Of a stretch of DNA of 10,953 nucleotides, positions 6,811 to 10,953 are shown one piece after another. Each line of letters starts with the position of its first letter. Positions within the stretch are counted from its first letter, which is position 1. A program made the position numbers and the translations under genes. Source of the stretch: Prevotella sp. (lineage in GTDB: Bacteria; Bacteroidota; Bacteroidia; Bacteroidales; Bacteroidaceae); the NCBI GenBank assembly GCA_003483565.1, contig DMYZ01000077.1, positions 7,184-18,136 on the forward strand. The letters run 5' to 3'. The notes below the pieces were generated by a model. That model was not told the origin of the DNA. It did no database searches and worked only from the letters and a program-made list of their open reading frames with translations.

Positions 6811-7596
6811 TTGAAGGTTTGTATCCATATTTCAAAATGTCTCCAGCAGATTGATATCCATCGAGACTTAATATCTATTCTTGCTAACGAGTTGCCACAA
6901 GATATAGAAGTAGTGAGCAAACTTGAAAATACAGATGTATTATTAATTTTTGGTGCATGGCAAATCAAAGATTCTCGACTAGCACAAAAGGCTTTAAAAA
7001 TGGGAATTCCATATCTAATAATTCCTTTAGGGCATATAAGTAAGTGGAATATAGAGCATTACCTGCTGAAGCGTATTTTACAAACTAAAATATATCAAAA
7101 CACAATGATAAAAAAAGCCAGTGCTGTGCTGACGCTGGCGAAAATGGAAAATACATATCTAAAGAAGTTAAAATGGAATACTCAAATATTCGAAATACCA
7201 AATAGTCTGTTTACACGACTCACTACGAATAAAGACATGTCCGAACAAGTATATGCAATATGCCGTCAGACATTATACTCCTATCAATCAAAAGTTGAGG
7301 AAGAAACTCATAAAATTACAGATGATTCTATCATCTTTCATATTCTTCTCATCAAAAAAAGAATGTCTCATCAAAATATTCCATTGTCTATGTTCCAACA
7401 ATTACATCACTTACTACACGACACAGAATACAATGACGATGAGCTGGAAGAAAAAATCCGGAAACTAAAACTTACAGGATTTGCAGCTTCTCTCTTTGCT
7501 GTACTCATACAGCAAACTGGCCTAACAGAAGGATTCATTCCTTTTCCCCAGAAAAGAGACAAACTTTCCAAAACAATAAAGAAATACATTAAATAA
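6811..7596 (+). CDS. Hypothetical protein resembling the N-terminal half of a GT-B glycosyltransferase
   Basis: The 261-residue product is not one I can name. Residues 1-140 look like the acceptor-side Rossmann domain of family 4 glycosyltransferases: a first strand MKVCIHIS, a DVLLIFGAW strand at 42-50, MGIPYLIIPLGHISKW at 64-79 (compare the GIPYVxxPHG pattern), an ASAVLTLAKME segment at 103-113, and EIPNS at 128-132 at the point where family 4 enzymes usually have IPNGV. The donor-binding C-terminal domain that should follow is absent; residues 145-261 are charged and mainly helical with no E-x7-E motif. It may be a degenerate enzyme, a regulatory partner of the upstream glycosyltransferase, or a distinct family. 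The start is TTG at 6811: there is no in-frame ATG until about residue 64, and an in-frame stop at 6793 limits extension. It lies 28 bases after the glycosyltransferase and six before fbp. Confidence 0.75.
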   Translation: MKVCIHISKCLQQIDIHRDLISILANELPQDIEVVSKLENTDVLLIFGAWQIKDSRLAQKALKMGIPYLIIPLGHISKWNIEHYLLKRILQTKIYQNTMIKKASAVLTLAKMENTYLKKLKWNTQIFEIPNSLFTRLTTNKDMSEQVYAICRQTLYSYQSKVEEETHKITDDSIIFHILLIKKRMSHQNIPLSMFQQLHHLLHDTEYNDDELEEKIRKLKLTGFAASLFAVLIQQTGLTEGFIPFPQKRDKLSKTIKKYIK

Positions 7597-7602
7597 ACTA
7601 CT

Positions 7603-9597
7603 ATGAAGCAAGAAGACATTGACCAAAATATTAAATATCTAGAACTACTTTCTAAAAGTTTTCCAACAATAGCATCTGCAAGCACAGAGATTATCAATCT
7701 TTCAGCAATACTGCACTTGCCTAAGGGTACAGAACACTTTCTTGCAGATATACATGGCGAATATAAAGCATTTCGGCATGTATTGAAAAATGCTTCAGGA
7801 AATATAAAAAGAAAGGTAAACGAATTATTCGGTAATACTCTTCGTGATGCAGAAAAAAGAGAACTATGTACACTGATCTATTATCCAGAAGAAAAACTAC
7901 AACTCATCAAATCTACAGATGAAGAATTAAACGACTGGTACAGAATAACCCTTCATCGGCTCATCTCTGTATGCCGTGATGTTTCCAGTAAGTATACTCG
8001 AAGTAATGTACGTAAAAGTCTTCCTACAGAGTCTAGTTATATCATCGAAGAACTCTTGCTAGAACGCACTGATGATACTAATAAAGCAGCATATATTGAT
8101 ACCATCATTGATACCATCATATCAACAGGTCGTGCTGATAATTTTATCATTGTACTCGCTAATGTCATCCAACGCTTGGCTATTGACCAACTTCACATTC
8201 TAGGTGATATCTATGATCGAGGCCCCGGCGCCCATATTATCATGGATACACTTGATGGATACGAAAAATGGGATATTCAATGGGGAAATCACGATATTTC
8301 ATGGATGGGTGCAGCAGCTGGAAACGGAGCCTTAATATGCAATGTGATCCGACTATCTCTAAGATACTATAATTTGACGACACTTGAGGAAGGCTATGGA
8401 GTCAACCTCGTCCCATTAGCAACATTTGCTATGGAGACTTATAAAGATGATCCATGCATCGAATTTCAACCAAGACTTAGTGGAGGAGCAAAAAAACAAG
8501 ATTCTAAAACTACACAACTTACAGCTCAAATGCATAAGGCCATCACAGTATTACAGTTTAAGGAAGAAGCTAGGATATTTAACAGGAACCCACATTGGGG
8601 ATTGAAAAAAAGAGAACCTCTAAATGCCATCAACTTTTCTAAAGGTACAATTACTATTGAAGGCAAAGAATATCCTCTGACGTCGTGTATGTTCCCGACT
8701 ATCGACCCCAAAAATCCTTGTAGATTAACCAAAGGCGAAGAACTACTCATGAGCAAACTACGGCGGTCCTTTAAAATGAGTGAAAAATTACAGAGACATA
8801 TCCAACTTCTTTTGCAGCACGGGGGCATGTATGAAATATGCAATGGAAATCTATTATTCCATGCAAGTATTCCGCTCAATGAAGATGGATCCTTAAAAAA
8901 TATTGAAATTTTTCCAGGTCAAGAATATAAAGGGAAAGAGCTTATGCATCAAATAGAAATGTTAATTCGAACTGCATTTCAAGATGATCCAGATGAGTCT
9001 GAAAAGAGATATGCTACAGATTATTTTCTTTATCTCTGGTGTGGCCCTGACAGTCCTCTTTTTGATAAATCAAAAATGGCAACATTTGAACGTTATTTTA
9101 TTGCAGACAAAAATACATGGCATGAGGAAAAAGGATATTATTATAAACTTCGTGAAAGCCCGAAAATTGTAGATGGAATCCTTGATGCCTTCGGCGTAAA
9201 AGGAGAAAACCGCCACATTATCAATGGTCATGTACCTGTTCATGCATCAAGCGGAGAGAACCCAATTAAAGCAGAAGGAAAACTAATGGTCATTGATGGA
9301 GGATTCAGTCAAGCTTATCATAAAGAAACAGGTATTGCTGGATATACCTTGGTGTACCACAGCAGAGGTTTTCAATTAGTACAGCATGAACCTTTCACAA
9401 GTACAGAGGATGCGATCCGATTAGGAACAGATATCAAGAGTACAACGCAAATTGTAGAAATGAGTAGTCATCGAATGCTTGTAGAAGATACCGACAAAGG
9501 TAAAGAACTTAAAGCACAAATAGCAGACCTACAAATGCTGCTTTATGCTTATCGACATGGTTATCTCAAAGAAAACAAAGGAAATATTTTATTGTAA
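7603..9597 (+). CDS. fbp: Fructose-1,6-bisphosphatase, class III
   Basis: The 664-residue protein matches the large class III FBPase found in Firmicutes and Bacteroidetes, which dephosphorylates fructose 1,6-bisphosphate in gluconeogenesis and is unrelated to the roughly 330-residue class I enzyme. It belongs to the metallophosphoesterase fold. The metal-binding blocks are all present: FLADIHGEY at 46-54, LGDIYDRG at 200-207, GNHD at 228-231 and INGHVPVH at 540-547, followed by VIDGGFSQAYH near 563-573. Length is typical and no frame is broken. A 12-bp tandem duplication (8095-8118) encodes IDTI twice within a helix before the GDIYDRG strand. The ATG lies six bases after the preceding stop, so it is probably expressed from the promoter at 5605. 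A hairpin terminator follows 50 bases after the stop. Confidence 0.96.
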   Translation: MKQEDIDQNIKYLELLSKSFPTIASASTEIINLSAILHLPKGTEHFLADIHGEYKAFRHVLKNASGNIKRKVNELFGNTLRDAEKRELCTLIYYPEEKLQLIKSTDEELNDWYRITLHRLISVCRDVSSKYTRSNVRKSLPTESSYIIEELLLERTDDTNKAAYIDTIIDTIISTGRADNFIIVLANVIQRLAIDQLHILGDIYDRGPGAHIIMDTLDGYEKWDIQWGNHDISWMGAAAGNGALICNVIRLSLRYYNLTTLEEGYGVNLVPLATFAMETYKDDPCIEFQPRLSGGAKKQDSKTTQLTAQMHKAITVLQFKEEARIFNRNPHWGLKKREPLNAINFSKGTITIEGKEYPLTSCMFPTIDPKNPCRLTKGEELLMSKLRRSFKMSEKLQRHIQLLLQHGGMYEICNGNLLFHASIPLNEDGSLKNIEIFPGQEYKGKELMHQIEMLIRTAFQDDPDESEKRYATDYFLYLWCGPDSPLFDKSKMATFERYFIADKNTWHEEKGYYYKLRESPKIVDGILDAFGVKGENRHIINGHVPVHASSGENPIKAEGKLMVIDGGFSQAYHKETGIAGYTLVYHSRGFQLVQHEPFTSTEDAIRLGTDIKSTTQIVEMSSHRMLVEDTDKGKELKAQIADLQMLLYAYRHGYLKENKGNILL

Positions 9598-9647
9598 AAA
9601 ACATAAAAAGTAAAGATAGAAGATAAGGTCTGTACTTTCCTAACAGA

Positions 9648-9675
9648 AAAAGCTGAATTAATAAATTCAGCTTTT
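9648..9675. terminator. Bidirectional intrinsic terminator between convergent genes
   Basis: AAAAGCTGAATT at 9648-9659 pairs perfectly with AATTCAGCTTTT at 9664-9675 around a four-base loop AATA. On the + strand the stem runs into a T-rich tract (TTTTCTTATTTTC) to end fbp transcription; on the - strand it ends in TTTTTC to end the small convergent gene. The stop codon of that gene (TGA, complement of 9667-9669) lies inside the stem, so the terminator doubles as coding sequence for its last residues. Confidence 0.85.
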
Positions 9676-10125
9676 CTTATTTTCTTCATTGAATCCTAAC
9701 TGATGACCTTCCAATACAGCACGCTGATAATACATATCTGTATTGTCAATTTCACCTGTAAAATTTCCTTCTAAAAGTTTTATCATCTCTTTCTGATAAA
9801 TTTCAACCATAAAAGCATAAAGCTCTTTAGATTGGCAAGCATAACGCATAAGCATCTTTACCGGAGTTTCATCAGAAAAATGATGCCTACTCATATCAAG
9901 CTGAGCTTCCTCATAATTATTAAAATTAGATGATAATATAATCGGAAATGTCACATTACAGAAATACACTGCAAAACAATCAAAATAATCAGCTATTACC
10001 TGCTTAACAAGTTTCGAATTTTGCTCAAATCGCCAACTCGGTTGGCGACGGTCAAGAACTCCCGACAAGAAACCGCAAAAAAAACCTTTAACAATATCTG
10101 ATAATAACTGTTGCTTCTTTTCCAT
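9667..10125 (-). CDS. Hypothetical protein, 152 residues, downstream of atpG
   Basis: I do not recognise this protein. It has a charged N-terminus (MEKKQQLL), a mildly hydrophobic stretch IVKGFFCGFLSGVL at 11-24, an aromatic-rich stretch YFDCFAVYFCNVTFPIIL at 47-64, and a helical acidic C-terminal half. Four cysteines (17, 50, 56, 97) do not make a clear metal motif. The hydrophobic stretches are borderline as membrane segments and may instead be core helices. The ATG at 10125 has an AAGG seven bases before it, a fair ribosome site. It is transcribed in the same direction as atpG, 73 bases upstream, but a strong hairpin separates them, so it may have its own promoter. An internal GC-rich hairpin lies at codons 26-32. 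The frame is open across 152 codons with no competing frame of similar length, which supports a real gene. Confidence 0.75.
   Translation of the reverse strand: MEKKQQLLSDIVKGFFCGFLSGVLDRRQPSWRFEQNSKLVKQVIADYFDCFAVYFCNVTFPIILSSNFNNYEEAQLDMSRHHFSDETPVKMLMRYACQSKELYAFMVEIYQKEMIKLLEGNFTGEIDNTDMYYQRAVLEGHQLGFNEENKKS
10030..10048. repeat. GC-rich 8-bp inverted repeat inside the small gene
   Basis: TCGCCAAC at 10030-10037 and GTTGGCGA at 10041-10048 are perfect reverse complements around a TCG triloop. The stem is much richer in GC than its surroundings and encodes residues 26-32 (RRQPSWR) on the - strand. It could be an mRNA structure early in the gene, a protein-binding palindrome, or chance. 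Confidence 0.6.
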
Positions 10126-10140
10126 ATAAACCTTATAAAA

Positions 10141-10172
10141 CAGGAGAAACTTCCTTTAAAAAGTTTCTCCTG
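10141..10172 (-). terminator. Perfect 12-bp hairpin after atpG, probable intrinsic terminator
   Basis: CAGGAGAAACTT at 10141-10152 pairs perfectly with AAGTTTCTCCTG at 10161-10172 around an eight-base loop. On the - strand the stem is followed by TTTTAT, so it would end ATP synthase transcription 27 bases after the atpG stop. The next - strand gene starts only 16 bases beyond it, so read-through or a separate promoter must supply that gene. A T-run also follows on the + strand (ATTATTTTTCT), but no + strand gene ends here. Confidence 0.8.
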
Positions 10173-10193
10173 GCATTATTTTTCTATCAGTAA

Positions 10194-10225
10194 CAAAATT
10201 AGTTATTGACTGATCCCGATACAAT
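10194..10225 (-). promoter_or_regulatory. Possible promoter for the small gene, overlapping the end of atpG
   Basis: On the - strand, TAATTTTG (complement of 10194-10201) matches the -7 consensus TAnnTTTG exactly and overlaps the atpG stop codon. ATTG (complement of 10222-10225), three of four matches to the -33 TTTG, lies 20 bases upstream. The predicted start site near 10187-10190 would give a leader of about 62-65 bases containing the 10141-10172 hairpin. In AT-rich DNA this match could be chance. Confidence 0.35.
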
Positions 10226-10953
10226 ATCCAGCAATTCATTAGTAATAGCCTGTTGACGGCTCTTATTATATTGCAGGTTAAGACTCTTCAATAAATCATC
10301 CGCATTATCTGTTGCAGTCTGCATCGCTACCATACGAGCAGCATGCTCACTGGCATTACTATCAAGTAAAGCGGTATATACAGACAAATCAAGTTGATTT
10401 GGAATAAGTTTTTGAAGAACTGTATGCAGATCTGGCTCAACAATAAAATCATCATTCAAGGGCATAACACCGTCAGAACGTTTTCTTGCAGTTTCCTTCT
10501 TCCTACGAAGATATTCTTGAACCTTAGCTGTAGCCACATTACTAGACAAGTCACGATCATTTTCAGCACCAATAGCCTCTGTAGAAAGATCTATAGGTAT
10601 CAATGTCCTATAAGTAAGAACTTGAGAACCAGCACTTTTAAAATGATGAAAAATCATATCAACCTTATCAAAATCACCATGCTTATAATGCAAAGCTACT
10701 TCTTTAGCAATTGCAGAACAAGCCACGGCATCAGGCTTTTCTGCTAGTTCCAAAAAACTTCCTGCAGTCTTAATACCTCGTTGCTTGACGTAATCCTCGA
10801 CCTTTCGGCCTATTGGATATACGACAATATCAGCTATACCCTGAGTTTTATACCCATCTATAGTCTGCTGGAGTTTCTTTATGACTGCATTATTAAATCC
10901 ACCACAGAGAGAACTATTGCTTGTGTAAGCAATAATAGCTATACACTTAATTT
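10199..10953 (-). CDS. atpG: F1F0 ATP synthase gamma subunit (N-terminus beyond the window)
   Basis: The frame is open from the window edge (first full codon at 10951) to a TAA at 10199-10201, giving the C-terminal 250 residues of about 290. The gamma subunit is the central rotor stalk that turns inside the alpha3beta3 hexamer and couples proton flow to ATP synthesis. Diagnostic blocks are AYTSNSSLCGGFNNAV near the start of the fragment (compare the family TSDRGLCGGFN), and the C-terminal signature SEHAARMVAMQTATDNADDLLKSL followed by LQYNKSRQQAITNELLDIVSG, whose helix sits in the alpha3beta3 bearing. SNSS replaces the commoner SDRG. A TTG at 10753 is internal and not the start. atpG is normally preceded by atpA and followed by atpD; here no atpD follows, and a hairpin ends the unit. 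Confidence 0.95.
   Translation of the reverse strand, partial: IKCIAIIAYTSNSSLCGGFNNAVIKKLQQTIDGYKTQGIADIVVYPIGRKVEDYVKQRGIKTAGSFLELAEKPDAVACSAIAKEVALHYKHGDFDKVDMIFHHFKSAGSQVLTYRTLIPIDLSTEAIGAENDRDLSSNVATAKVQEYLRRKKETARKRSDGVMPLNDDFIVEPDLHTVLQKLIPNQLDLSVYTALLDSNASEHAARMVAMQTATDNADDLLKSLNLQYNKSRQQAITNELLDIVSGSVNN

Noticed and set aside
8095..8118. Perfect 12-bp tandem duplication in fbp, encoding IDTI twice.
   Set aside because: It is in frame, within a helix likely to tolerate it, with only two copies; a chance or minor duplication is the simplest reading.
9607..9638. Short inverted repeat AAAGTA/TACTTT after fbp.
   Set aside because: Six weak base pairs with a 20-base loop; the nearby 12-bp hairpin explains termination better.
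10394..10747. 117-codon + strand open frame opposite atpG.
   Set aside because: It lies fully antisense to a clearly conserved atpG region and its translation has no recognisable features.

Overview
The window is AT-rich, gene-dense chromosomal DNA from a Bacteroidetes bacterium, most likely a Bacteroidales member close to Prevotella. Three things point there: the protein flavours (short LysA, fused HisIE, class III fructose-bisphosphatase), the absence of strong Shine-Dalgarno sites at most starts, and a Bacteroidetes-type promoter (TTTG ... TAnnTTTG). The genus is an inference from gene content and cannot be fixed without a search. Nothing suggests a phage, plasmid, transposon, CRISPR array or RNA gene.

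Layout. Positions 1-2321 hold the distal end of a histidine operon: the last 47 codons of hisH, then hisA, hisF and the bifunctional hisIE, spaced 3-6 bases apart. The same strand continues with an FtsE-type ABC ATPase (2339-3064), aspartate kinase (3089-4414) and diaminopimelate decarboxylase (4430-5587). These two enzymes catalyse the first and last steps of DAP/lysine synthesis and so feed both protein and peptidoglycan. No terminator or promoter is visible between hisH and lysA, so this looks like one long co-directional unit.

A new unit appears to start at a good promoter match (5605-5634), placed so close to the next start codon that its transcript would be leaderless or nearly so. The unit contains a membrane-anchored family 2-like glycosyltransferase with a degenerate DxD motif (5640-6782), an unusual protein resembling only the N-terminal half of a GT-B glycosyltransferase (6811-7596, TTG start), and the gluconeogenic class III fructose-1,6-bisphosphatase (7603-9597).

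The + strand genes converge on two - strand genes. A compact hairpin at 9648-9675 can terminate both directions. On the - strand lie an unrecognised 152-residue protein (9667-10125) and, upstream of it, the C-terminal 250 residues of the F1 ATP synthase gamma subunit (10199 to the window edge). A perfect 12-bp hairpin separates the two.

Most of the window is core metabolism. The parts worth a second look are the leaderless promoter with its 9-bp inverted repeat over the start codon, the two odd glycosyltransferase-like proteins, the G8 tract in hisF, and the small unknown gene after atpG with a terminator-like hairpin in front of it. I did not see convincing evidence of a wholly new multi-gene system.
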